Assembly: GCF_001648155.1 (NCBI RefSeq)
Contig: NZ_CP015199.1
Coordinates: 4,101,001 to 4,165,000 of the forward strand
Direction: 5' to 3'
Origin: Chryseobacterium glaciei
GTDB lineage: Bacteria; Bacteroidota; Bacteroidia; Flavobacteriales; Weeksellaceae
Length of the DNA stretch: 64,000 bases
Shown: in pieces, positions 44,290 to 52,349 of the stretch
How positions within the stretch are numbered: position 1 is the stretch's first letter
Layout of the letters: every line of letters begins with the position of its first letter
Made by a program: the position numbers and the translations under genes
Notes under the pieces: generated by a model
The model's input: only the letters and a program-made list of their open reading frames with translations
What the model was told of the DNA's origin: nothing
Databases searched by the model: none

Positions 44290-44603
44290 TTATTTAGTAA
44301 AATATAAAGAATGTCCTGCAGAAATGTGGGATATTTTTTTTTGAAGCTTTATCCCGCTTTCCGCACTCGCTATTTTGGTAGTTTCGGCGCGGTGGCTTTG
44401 CCTCCGCGCCGAAACTACCAAAATGAGCTCAAACAAATGCTGCAATCGGGGCTAGGGTTGCAGTCGGTTCATCAATTTCTCACACCAAAATAATAGTCAT
44501 TAGGCTTGAAAACTCTTCATAATAATAAACCTGAGGAAAATTATACGTTTTTGTTTGCTCCTGCAGGGCATTTTTTTTACTTTTAGCAAAACAAATTTTT
44601 ACA
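44290..44603. other. Gene-free stretch containing a hairpin repeat
   Basis: 314 bp with no supportable gene; most of it is the hairpin repeat at 44345-44460. The 60-codon frame across the repeat has no homology features and reads through the palindrome. The last 40 bp before the next gene contain TACTTTTAG, a weak -7 box. Confidence 0.6.
44345..44460. repeat. Hairpin repeat with conserved flanks, copy B
   Basis: The left flank starts AGCTTTATCCCGCTTTCCGC. Perfect 21-bp arms lie at 44372-44392 (starting ATTTTGGTAGTTTCGG) and 44404-44424, and the right flank contains TGCAATCGGGGCTAGGG. The GC content of the arms is much higher than that of the surroundings. Related to the copy at 8052-8160. 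Confidence 0.7.
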
Positions 44604-45983
44604 ATGCAAGAGACATTAAATTACATTAACGAAAACAAACAGCGTTTCGTAGATGAATTATTTGAGTTACTGAGAATTCCTTCTATTTCTGCTGATCCTG
44701 CTTATAAAGATGACGTATTGAAATGTGCAGATGTTGTCGCAGAACACCTTAAAAATGCAGGTGCTGATCATGTTGAAGTATGCCAGACAAAAGGATATCC
44801 TATCGTTTTTGGAGAAAAGATTTTAGATAAAAACTTACCGACGGTATTGGTTTACGGACATTACGATGTTCAGCCTGCTGATCCGTTGGAACTTTGGACA
44901 AAACCTCCTTTCGAACCTTATATCGAGAAAACAGCACTTCATCCGGACGGAGCAATCTTCGCAAGAGGTTCTGCAGATGATAAAGGACAGTTTTTCATGC
45001 ATTTAAAGGCTTTTGAAGCGATGATGAAGACAAATTCTCTTCCTTGTAACGTTAAATTTATTTTAGAAGGAGAGGAAGAGGTAGGCTCTGTAAGCTTAGG
45101 AGATTTCGTAAACGAAAACAAAGAGAAACTATCTTGCGACTGTATCTTAATTTCTGATACTCATATTTATAGCAATGAACAACCAACTGTTACAACAGGT
45201 TTAAGAGGTTTAAGCTATGTTGAAGTTGAAATTGAAGGTCCAAACAGAGATTTACACTCAGGACTTTACGGTGGAGCGGTTCCAAACCCGATTCACGTAC
45301 TTTCTAGAATGATTGCTAAATTGATCGATGAAGACGGACAAATCACAATTGACGGGTTCTATGACAACGTAGAAGACGTTTCAGACGAAGACAGAGCTGA
45401 TATGAATAAACTGAAGGATAATCCTGAAGAATTCAGAAAATCAATCGGATTAGAAGGGGTAGAAGGTGAAAAAGGATACACAACATTAGAAAGAACTTCT
45501 ATTCGTCCTACATTAGACTGCAACGGAATTTGGGGTGGTTACACAGGAGAAGGTGCAAAAACAGTTATTCCTTCTAAAGCTTCTGCTAAAATTTCGATGC
45601 GTTTGGTTCCTTATCAGACTCCGGAAGAAATCACTGAAAAATTCACGAAATATTTCAATAAAATCGCTCCGGATAATGTAAGAGTAAAAGTAACTCCGCA
45701 CCACGGAGGAATGCCTTATGTTTTACCGACTGACACTAAAGAATTTGCAGCTGCAAAAAAAGCAATGGAATCATCATTCGGAAAAGAAGTTCTTCCATAC
45801 AGAGGTGGAGGAAGTATTCCTATTACAGCAATGTTTGAGCAGATCTTAGGTGCTAAGTCTGTTTTGATGGGATTCGGATTAGATTCTGATGCGATCCACT
45901 CTCCAAATGAACATTACGGATTATTCAACTTCTATAAAGGAATTGAAAGTATCCCATTGTTTTTTGAGAACTATTCAAAATAA
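44604..45983 (+). CDS. M20-family dipeptidase
   Basis: 459 residues. Zinc-binding motifs: VLVYGHYDVQPAD (His and catalytic Asp), FARGSADDKGQFFMHLKAFEA (bridging Asp), ILEGEEEVGS (catalytic and ligand glutamates), ISDTHIYS, and the C-terminal ligand histidine in DAIHSPNEH. The dimerisation insert (YVEVEIEGPNRDLHSGLYGG) contains the family's conserved His. It resembles carnosinase/CNDP-like dipeptidases. No signal peptide, so it is cytoplasmic peptide degradation. Followed by a terminator. Confidence 0.93.
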   Translation: MQETLNYINENKQRFVDELFELLRIPSISADPAYKDDVLKCADVVAEHLKNAGADHVEVCQTKGYPIVFGEKILDKNLPTVLVYGHYDVQPADPLELWTKPPFEPYIEKTALHPDGAIFARGSADDKGQFFMHLKAFEAMMKTNSLPCNVKFILEGEEEVGSVSLGDFVNENKEKLSCDCILISDTHIYSNEQPTVTTGLRGLSYVEVEIEGPNRDLHSGLYGGAVPNPIHVLSRMIAKLIDEDGQITIDGFYDNVEDVSDEDRADMNKLKDNPEEFRKSIGLEGVEGEKGYTTLERTSIRPTLDCNGIWGGYTGEGAKTVIPSKASAKISMRLVPYQTPEEITEKFTKYFNKIAPDNVRVKVTPHHGGMPYVLPTDTKEFAAAKKAMESSFGKEVLPYRGGGSIPITAMFEQILGAKSVLMGFGLDSDAIHSPNEHYGLFNFYKGIESIPLFFENYSK

Positions 45984-45997
45984 TTTGAAATTATAAA

Positions 45998-46031
45998 ATG
46001 ATAAAACGCTCTTATTTTAGGGCGTTTTTTT
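45998..46031 (+). terminator. Terminator after the M20 dipeptidase
   Basis: AAAACGCTC-TTATTTTA-GGGCGTTTT hairpin with one mismatch, followed by T. Confidence 0.82.
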
Positions 46032-46146
46032 GTTGTCTAAATGTTTTCCATCTTAATATAAATGATTGATAAGTGATAAATCTTAGTATGAATAAACCAT
46101 TTTTATTGACAGGTTTTATTTATTTTAGAGAATTAAAATTAATTCT

Positions 46147-46854
46147 ATGTTAGAAAATAAAGTCGCATATATAACAGGAGGAACCAAAGGAATAGGTTTT
46201 GGTATTGCAAAAATTTTACTTGAAAACGGTATTTCGGTGGCATTTTCGGGGAGAAAAAAAGAAGATGTAGAAAAAGCGGAACAGGAATTAAAACAATATT
46301 CTCAAAATGTTTTAGGTGTTATTTCTGATGTGAAACTTCTTGCCAATGAAGAAGAAGCTGTAAAACAAGCAGTTGAGAAATTCGGAAGATTGGATTTTGT
46401 GATCGCCAACGCAGGATTAGGAATTTTCAAACCGGTTGACGAATTATCTGCCGAAGAATGGAACGATATGATAGAAACCAATCTTACAGGTGTTTTTTAT
46501 ACTTTAAAAGCCTCTGTTGATGAACTAAAGAAGTCCGAAGGCTATTATATCACCATCTCAAGTTTAGCAGGAACTAATTTCTTCGAAAACGGAACGGGTT
46601 ACAACGCCTCAAAATTCGGAGTTGTAGGATTCACACAAGCTGCAATGGTTGACTTAAGAAAATACAATATCAAATCTACGGTAATAATGCCGGGATCGGT
46701 AGCAACCAATTTCAACGGAAATATACCTTCAGAAAAAGACGAATGGAAGATCCAGCCCGATGATATGGGAAATCTGGTTTTGGATATTTTAAAAATGAAT
46801 CCTAGGGTTTTACCTAGCAAGATAGAGTTTAGGGCAACAAAACCAGCCAAGTAA
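46147..46854 (+). CDS. Short-chain dehydrogenase/reductase
   Basis: 235 residues. Rossmann motif VAYITGGTKGIGFGIAKIL, NAG in FVIANAGLGIF, catalytic Ser in YYITISSLAGTNFF and YxxxK in GYNASKFGVVGF. The FSGRKKED residues after beta-2 (Arg-Lys) favour NADP(H). A C-terminal-type substrate loop is short, so it is a classical SDR of unknown substrate. Monocistronic. Confidence 0.92.
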   Translation: MLENKVAYITGGTKGIGFGIAKILLENGISVAFSGRKKEDVEKAEQELKQYSQNVLGVISDVKLLANEEEAVKQAVEKFGRLDFVIANAGLGIFKPVDELSAEEWNDMIETNLTGVFYTLKASVDELKKSEGYYITISSLAGTNFFENGTGYNASKFGVVGFTQAAMVDLRKYNIKSTVIMPGSVATNFNGNIPSEKDEWKIQPDDMGNLVLDILKMNPRVLPSKIEFRATKPAK

Positions 46855-46888
46855 ATACATCTAATGCTTTGAATAATAAATTAATAAG

Positions 46889-46925
46889 TATTATGCATGC
46901 ATAATATATTTTTTATTTATATTAG
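46889..46925 (+). promoter_or_regulatory. Palindromic operator and promoter for etfBA
   Basis: TATTATGCATGCATAATA (46889-46906) is an 18-bp perfect palindrome. It lies 11 bp before a -7-like TATATTAG (46918-46925), hence over the -33 region. This is the arrangement expected for repressor control. The regulator is not in the window. Confidence 0.6.
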
Positions 46926-47005
46926 CAAAAATTAATTAAAACAAAATCTCTTCATAAAACACCTGTTTTTATGGTGTAAAAAAGGGAAACAATAAAATAG
47001 TACAC

Positions 47006-47752
47006 ATGAAAATATTAGTTTGTATTAGTAGTGTTCCGGATACTACTTCCAAAATTAACTTCACAGCAGATAAATCTGCATTCGACAAAAACGGTATTCA
47101 GTGGGTTATCAATCCATTAGACGAATTTGCGTTGACAAAAGCGGTTAAACTTCAGGAGTCTCAAGGAGCTACTGTAACAGTGATCAATGTAGGAGATACT
47201 GCTACGGAACCGGTAATCAGAAAAGCTTTGGCAATCGGTGCAAATGATGCGGTAAGAGTAAATCTTGATCCAAAAGACAGTTATTCTACAGCTAAAGAAA
47301 TTGCTGCTGTTGCTCAAAATGGGGGTTATGATTTAATCCTTTGTGGTAAAGAATCTATCGATTATAACGGTGGATCTGTTCCGGGAATGGTTGCTCAGTT
47401 GTTGAATCAGCCTTTCGTAAATGCATCTGTAGGTTTAGATGTAAACGGAGCTGAAGCTACTGCAGTAAGAGAAATTGAAGGTGGTAAAGAAACTATTTCT
47501 GTGAAATTACCTGCTGTAATTGCTGGTCAGAAAGGATTAGTGGATGAAAAAGATTTGATCATTCCAAACATGAGAGGGATTATGTCTGCAAGAACAAAGC
47601 CTTTGCAAGTTGTAGAGCCTACTTCTTCAGAAGTGAAAGTTCAGGGAGTTTCTTATGACAGTGTTCCTCCAAGAGCTGCTGTAAAGCTTGTTTCTCCGGA
47701 TAATTTAGATGAATTGGTAAGATTACTTCACGAAGAAGCTAAAGTTATCTAA
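47006..47752 (+). CDS. etfB: Electron transfer flavoprotein subunit beta
   Basis: 248 residues. MKILVCISSVPDTTSKINF and INPLDEFALTKAVKLQE start the AMP/FAD-binding fold. LILCGKESIDYNGGSVPGMVAQLLNQPFV and the signature VKLPAVIAGQKGLVDEKDLIIPNMRGIMSARTKPL are typical of EtfB. It carries electrons from acyl-CoA dehydrogenases to the quinone pool, together with EtfA encoded 43 bp downstream. Confidence 0.96.
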   Translation: MKILVCISSVPDTTSKINFTADKSAFDKNGIQWVINPLDEFALTKAVKLQESQGATVTVINVGDTATEPVIRKALAIGANDAVRVNLDPKDSYSTAKEIAAVAQNGGYDLILCGKESIDYNGGSVPGMVAQLLNQPFVNASVGLDVNGAEATAVREIEGGKETISVKLPAVIAGQKGLVDEKDLIIPNMRGIMSARTKPLQVVEPTSSEVKVQGVSYDSVPPRAAVKLVSPDNLDELVRLLHEEAKVI

Positions 47753-47795
47753 TCTTTTAATCATTAAATTTTTTAATCTTTAAATTAATTGTAAA

Positions 47796-48743
47796 ATGGC
47801 AGTATTCGTATACGCAGAAAATATAAATGGAGTTTACAAGAAAGCAGCTTTTGAAGCGGTTTCTTACGCTAAAGCTGTTGCAGATCAGGCTGGAGATACC
47901 GTTACAGCGATCTCTGTAAACCCTACAGATTCTTCAGATTTATTATATAAATATGGAGCATCAAATGTTATCAATATTAAAGACGAAGGTCTTAAAAGCT
48001 TCTCAGCTAAAGCTTATGCTCAGGCTGTAAGTGAAGTAGCAAACGGAAACATCATCGTTTTCCCTCACACTACAGATGCCTCTTCAGTTGCTCCAATGTT
48101 GGCAGTAATGAACGGACATTCTTTAATTACTAATGCTTTGGATGCTCCGGAAAGTCTTTCTCCATTCCAAGTGAAAAGAAGAGCTTTCTCAGGAAAAGGT
48201 TTCATGCATGCAAAATCTGAAGCAGCTGGTGTAATCATCACTGTTTCTCAAAATGCTTTCGGTGTTAAAGAAAATGCTGTTTCAGGTTCTGAAGAAGTGA
48301 AAAACTTATCAGTAGCAAACGAAGATACTAAAGTAATTTCTCACGAACAGAGTTCTGGAAAACTAGACCTTAAAGAAGCTGAAGTTGTAGTTTCTGCAGG
48401 TAGAGGTATGAAAGGTCCTGAAAACTGGGGAATGATCGAAGAATTAGCAAACGTTTTAGGCGCTGCTACAGCTTGTTCTAAACCAGTTTCGGACATCGGT
48501 TGGAGACCTCACACAGAGCACGTTGGACAGACTGGTAAAGCAATTTCACCAAATCTTTACATTGCAGTTGGTATTTCTGGAGCTATTCAGCATTTAGCTG
48601 GAGTTAACTCTTCTAAAACTATCGTTGTAATCAACAGTGATCCTGAAGCTCCGTTCTTCAAATCAGCTGATTACGGTGTAGTTGGAGATGCTTTCCAAAT
48701 TATTCCTGCATTAACTGAAAAGATTAAAGCAATCAAAGGATAA
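47796..48743 (+). CDS. etfA: Electron transfer flavoprotein subunit alpha
   Basis: 315 residues. The C-terminal FAD-binding domain is clear: AEVVVSAGRGMKGPENWGMIEELANVLGAATACSKPVSDIGWRPHTEHVGQTGKAISPNLYIAVGISGAIQHLAGV, and TIVVINSDPEAPFFKSADYGVVGDAFQIIPALTEKI. The N-terminal part is the ETF fold. Forms a heterodimer with EtfB; a role in fatty acid and branched-chain amino acid oxidation fits the E2, thiolase and mutA genes in the window. Confidence 0.97.
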   Translation: MAVFVYAENINGVYKKAAFEAVSYAKAVADQAGDTVTAISVNPTDSSDLLYKYGASNVINIKDEGLKSFSAKAYAQAVSEVANGNIIVFPHTTDASSVAPMLAVMNGHSLITNALDAPESLSPFQVKRRAFSGKGFMHAKSEAAGVIITVSQNAFGVKENAVSGSEEVKNLSVANEDTKVISHEQSSGKLDLKEAEVVVSAGRGMKGPENWGMIEELANVLGAATACSKPVSDIGWRPHTEHVGQTGKAISPNLYIAVGISGAIQHLAGVNSSKTIVVINSDPEAPFFKSADYGVVGDAFQIIPALTEKIKAIKG

Positions 48744-48846
48744 GAAAGTGAATTGTGAATTTTGCTTCGCAAGCCAATAGTAAATTTTTAAAATTGACAA
48801 CGAAGTGAATTGACATTTGACTATTCACATTCAAATAAATACAATA

Positions 48847-48875
48847 AAAGCTCGGCTTCCGGGCTTTTATTTTTG
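48847..48875 (+). terminator. Terminator after etfA
   Basis: AAAAGCTCG-GCTTC-CGGGCTTTT hairpin with one mismatch, then ATTTTTG. Confidence 0.75.
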
Positions 48876-48909
48876 TCTAAAAAGTAAATCCTACAATAAA
48901 AAATTAATT

Positions 48910-48917
48910 TATATTTG
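48910..48917 (+). promoter_or_regulatory. -7 box close to the bifunctional nuclease start
   Basis: TATATTTG ends 5 nt before the ATG at 48923, implying an almost leaderless message. Confidence 0.6.
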
Positions 48918-48922
48918 TAGTT

Positions 48923-49522
48923 ATGGATTATAAACAGCTAATTATTCGCGGAATATCGTACAGCCAGACCCAATCAGGGGCGTACGCTTTGTTATTGGAA
49001 CATGAAGAAACACACATAAAATTACCTGTTGTTATAGGAAATTTCGAGGCACAATCCATTTCTCTTGGTCTGGAGAAAGATATACATCCGCCCCGTCCTC
49101 TTACACACGATTTATTCACAAAATTTATAGTTTCTGCTAATTATGAATTGATCTCTGTGATCATCTATCAGATCGTAGACGGCGTTTTCTTTTCAAATAT
49201 TAATTTAAAAAATAAAGTTAATGATGAAGAGTTAATTCTTGATGCCAGAACTTCCGATGCTGTTGCAATGGCAGTAAGATTCGATGCTCCTATTTTTACC
49301 ACTCAACAAGTTTTAAATGAAGCAGGAATTCTTCTTGAACTTGATGATGTTGCTAAAGAAGAGCAGCCGTTTTCTGAAACCATTCAGTCGGAAGACAACT
49401 TAATATCTCTTTCTATGGAGGAGCTTCAGAAATTATTGGATGAAGCCGTAAAAGAAGAGGATTATGACACTGCTTTGGAGATCCAGGAGGAGATCAAAAG
49501 AAGGAAAAAGAAAATTGACTAA
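48923..49522 (+). CDS. Bifunctional nuclease (BFN, DUF151) family protein
   Basis: 199 residues. The BFN domain (about 1-130) has SGAYALLLEHEETHIKLPVVIGNFEAQSISLGLE, RPLTHDLF and DARTSDAVAMAVRFDAPIFTT, the family's conserved core. A C-terminal UVR-like helical tail (LDEAVKEEDYDTALEIQEEIKRRKKKID) may mediate protein contacts. Nuclease activity was reported for some members; the role in bacteria is unclear. The nucleoside permease gene follows 21 bp later, hinting at nucleotide scavenging. Confidence 0.88.
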   Translation: MDYKQLIIRGISYSQTQSGAYALLLEHEETHIKLPVVIGNFEAQSISLGLEKDIHPPRPLTHDLFTKFIVSANYELISVIIYQIVDGVFFSNINLKNKVNDEELILDARTSDAVAMAVRFDAPIFTTQQVLNEAGILLELDDVAKEEQPFSETIQSEDNLISLSMEELQKLLDEAVKEEDYDTALEIQEEIKRRKKKID

Positions 49523-49543
49523 AAGAGATATTTTACACTAACT

Positions 49544-50926
49544 ATGAATTTAAAACTACGACTTACCATCCTTAGCTTTCTTCAGTTTTTTGTCTGGGGA
49601 GCATGGCTAATTACGATGGCTAATTTCTGGTTCGGTACAAAACATTGGGACGGAACTCAGTTTGGGGCTGTTTTCGGAACAATGGGAATAGCTTCTATTT
49701 TTATGCCAACCCTTACAGGAATTATTGCCGACAGATGGGTGAATGCAGAGCGAATTTTTTCTGTTTTACAAATCCTTTACGGGGTTACACTTTTCATTTT
49801 ACCACATACAGAAACTCCCAGTTCTTTTTACTTGATAATGCTTGTTGCGATGTGTTTTTATATGCCGACAATCGCTCTTGCGAACTCTATTTCTTATACT
49901 GTTTTGAAGAACAGTAATTTGGATGTTGTTAAAGATTTCCCCCCGATTCGTGTTTGGGGTACAATAGGTTTTATTGTGGCCATGTGGGTTACCAATCTTA
50001 CAGGAAATAAGGCTACGGAAGGACAATTTTATATTGGAGGAATTGCAGCCATTATTTTGGGAATTTACGCGTTGACTTTACCAAAATGCCCGCCACAGAA
50101 ATTAATAGATAAAAGTACATCTTTATTTGAGCAATTAGGTTTGAATGCATTCAAGCTATTTACTAATTATAAAACGGCTTTATTTTTCGGATTTTCTATG
50201 CTTTTGGGAGCTGCGTTACAGTTGACAAACGCTTATGGAGACGTATTTTTGAGTGAGTTTTCTCATTTTCCAAAATATGCAGATTCTTTTGTAGTTCAGA
50301 GATCCACCATTGTAATGTCTATTTCTCAGGTTTCTGAGACGTTATTTATTTTGGCGATTCCTTTCTTTTTAAAGAGATACGGAATCAAAAAAGTAATGTT
50401 GATTTCAATGTTTGCATGGGTATTAAGATTCGGATTCTTTGCATATGGAACTCCGGAAGGATATGGTGTTTCATTAATCGTTTTATCTTGTATTGTTTAC
50501 GGGATGGCTTTCGATTTCTTTAATATTTCGGGTTCACTTTTCGTTGAAACGACTACAGATAAGAAGATGCGCTCTTCTGCACAGGGATTATTTATGATGA
50601 TGACAAATGGTTTTGGAGCGTATTTCGGAAGTAATATCGCAGGTTGGGCAATTGATAAATTCTTCACCCATAAATTTGTAAATGCTACAGAATTATCAAC
50701 TTATCTGGATACAACACCAAACAATCCTACTTTTCTTGAGATTCTTAAAAATACATTTAATTCAGCTGTAAATGCAGATGGAACTTTATCTTCTGCAGTA
50801 ATGCTAAGAGACTGGACAAATATTTGGCTGGCTTTTGCAGCTTATGCGTTGGTTTTAGCTATTTTGTTTGCTGTTTTATTCAGACATGAACATAAACCTG
50901 AAGATGTTTCTGTTGTAAAACATTAA
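49544..50926 (+). CDS. Nucleoside:H+ symporter (NupG-like MFS)
   Basis: 460 residues with about 12 membrane helices. LSFLQFFVWGAWLITMANFWFG and the MGIASIFMPTLTGIIADRWVNAERIF loop are the nucleoside-symporter family signature. GVSLIVLSCIVYGMAFDFFNISGSLFVE and SSAQGLFMMMTNGFGAYFGS are conserved C-terminal-half segments. Imports nucleosides with protons across the inner membrane. Probably in an operon with the upstream nuclease-family gene; a strong terminator follows. Confidence 0.9.
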   Translation: MNLKLRLTILSFLQFFVWGAWLITMANFWFGTKHWDGTQFGAVFGTMGIASIFMPTLTGIIADRWVNAERIFSVLQILYGVTLFILPHTETPSSFYLIMLVAMCFYMPTIALANSISYTVLKNSNLDVVKDFPPIRVWGTIGFIVAMWVTNLTGNKATEGQFYIGGIAAIILGIYALTLPKCPPQKLIDKSTSLFEQLGLNAFKLFTNYKTALFFGFSMLLGAALQLTNAYGDVFLSEFSHFPKYADSFVVQRSTIVMSISQVSETLFILAIPFFLKRYGIKKVMLISMFAWVLRFGFFAYGTPEGYGVSLIVLSCIVYGMAFDFFNISGSLFVETTTDKKMRSSAQGLFMMMTNGFGAYFGSNIAGWAIDKFFTHKFVNATELSTYLDTTPNNPTFLEILKNTFNSAVNADGTLSSAVMLRDWTNIWLAFAAYALVLAILFAVLFRHEHKPEDVSVVKH

Positions 50927-50954
50927 TTTATTTCACGGATTATTAAAATATTAA

Positions 50955-50989
50955 ATTGCACTTTTGAAAAAAAGTGCAATTTTTTTTGT
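50955..50989 (+). terminator. Terminator after the nucleoside permease
   Basis: AATTGCACTTTT-GAAA-AAAAGTGCAATT is fully paired and followed by T7. Confidence 0.88.
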
Positions 50990-51040
50990 TTTCAGGCAAC
51001 CTTTTGCAATTTTTACCGTCTTATAAATAGAAACTGATAC

Positions 51041-51595
51041 ATGAAGCATTTAGAAGAGAATTTTATTTTAGCTAAAAAGCAGGATCGGAAAGGGCAGAAA
51101 GCTCTTTACGAGATGTTTTCGGCTAAAATGCTTGCCATAGCAAATTCTTACACCAATAACCTTCATGATGCGGAAGATGTTCTACTCAATGCATTTATGA
51201 AGTGTTTTTCTAAACTTGATGAATGCCGAGATTGGAAAAGTTTTCCTTTTTGGCTGAGGAAAATCGTGGTGAATGACTCAATAAGTTTTGTTAGAAAAAA
51301 TAAAAACGTCCTGTACGTTGATATGGAAATTGCCGATGATTACACAGATGATAATTTTGAAGAGAGACTAAATGAAATTAATATTGAAGAAATATTTTCT
51401 CAAATGCCAACCGGATATAGATTGATTTTTAATCTTTATGTATTTGAAGAGAAAAAACATCAGGAAATCGCTGATATTCTCAATATTACAGAAGGAACGA
51501 GCAAAAGCCAATTAAGTAAGGCTAAAAAATGGCTTACTGATTATTTAAAAGCAAAAGAAAATGAAAAAAGAAATACTGAAACAGCTAAAATCTGA
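51041..51595 (+). CDS. ECF-type RNA polymerase sigma factor
   Basis: 184 residues. Region 2: ALYEMFSAKMLAIANSYTNNLHDAEDVLLNAFMKCFSKLDECRDWKSFPFWLRKIVVNDSISFVRK. Region 4: QMPTGYRLIFNLYVFEEKKHQEIADILNITEGTSKSQLSKAKKWL, a complete HTH. It has only these two domains, as in extracytoplasmic function sigmas. Its end overlaps the next gene by 35 bp, and that gene encodes a membrane protein of anti-sigma type. Confidence 0.92.
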   Translation: MKHLEENFILAKKQDRKGQKALYEMFSAKMLAIANSYTNNLHDAEDVLLNAFMKCFSKLDECRDWKSFPFWLRKIVVNDSISFVRKNKNVLYVDMEIADDYTDDNFEERLNEINIEEIFSQMPTGYRLIFNLYVFEEKKHQEIADILNITEGTSKSQLSKAKKWLTDYLKAKENEKRNTETAKI

Positions 51596-52268
51596 TTACG
51601 AAAAGCTCGAAACAAAGCCTTCCACAGATCTTTGGGATAGATTGGAGCTGGAAACAGATAAAATCCCTCATTTGCCTGCTAAAAGATCTTTTCAATGGTT
51701 GAAATATGCAGCTGTGATACTGCTTTTACTTACTGTAGGAGGTTTGTTTTATTTTAGTTCAAATCAAATTGAAAAGGAGAATATTGTTGCAAAAATTAAT
51801 CATTCAACAAAACCGAAACAATTAAAACCGGAAGTTGAAATTATTCATTCAAATATAAATCAGCCTGAAAATAATGTAGTTGCTTCCAATGTAAATAAGA
51901 TATCTGAAACCAAATCTGAAGAGAAAATACCATTTGTTCTACAATCTTTACCTTCATACTCAGATCAACAGGTTTTAGTTAAAGAAGAGGAGAAAACAGT
52001 CATTATAAACTCTCCTGCTAAGGCTTTAATAATAACTGGAGAAATCAATCAGCCTGAAAAAGCTTTAATAGCTGAAAGAAAAAAGGCCAATTATATAAAA
52101 GCTGATGAACTGCTTTTGGGAAGAGAATTTGATAAAACCCGCGAAGAATATCAGGATGAAAAAGGAAAATTTGGTGTTCTAGATGCTACAAAAATTAAAT
52201 TTAAAAGTCCAAATTCCTTAAAAATATTAGGAATGACCGTTTTCTCTGATTCCTCAGATACTAAATAA
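51561..52268 (+). CDS. Membrane protein, probable anti-sigma factor
   Basis: 235 residues. A soluble N-terminus (KQLKSDYEKLETKPSTDLWDRLELE) is followed by one membrane helix (WLKYAAVILLLLTVGGLFYFS, about 48-68) and a long Lys/Glu-rich periplasmic part of low complexity. No zinc-binding HxxxCxxC motif is seen. Position and topology, overlapping the sigma gene by 35 bp, fit a Bacteroidetes anti-sigma factor. This is a context inference. Confidence 0.7.
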   Translation: MKKEILKQLKSDYEKLETKPSTDLWDRLELETDKIPHLPAKRSFQWLKYAAVILLLLTVGGLFYFSSNQIEKENIVAKINHSTKPKQLKPEVEIIHSNINQPENNVVASNVNKISETKSEEKIPFVLQSLPSYSDQQVLVKEEEKTVIINSPAKALIITGEINQPEKALIAERKKANYIKADELLLGREFDKTREEYQDEKGKFGVLDATKIKFKSPNSLKILGMTVFSDSSDTK

Positions 52269-52349
52269 ATATTTAAAATTTTAACTAAAAATATGCTGTT
52301 CAAAAAAACGAACAGAGGTAAAATATTGTCTAAAAATTAATCTAAAAAT

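Noticed and set aside
44311..44493. 60-codon frame across the hairpin repeat
   Set aside because: Reads through both arms of a perfect palindrome; no coding signs.
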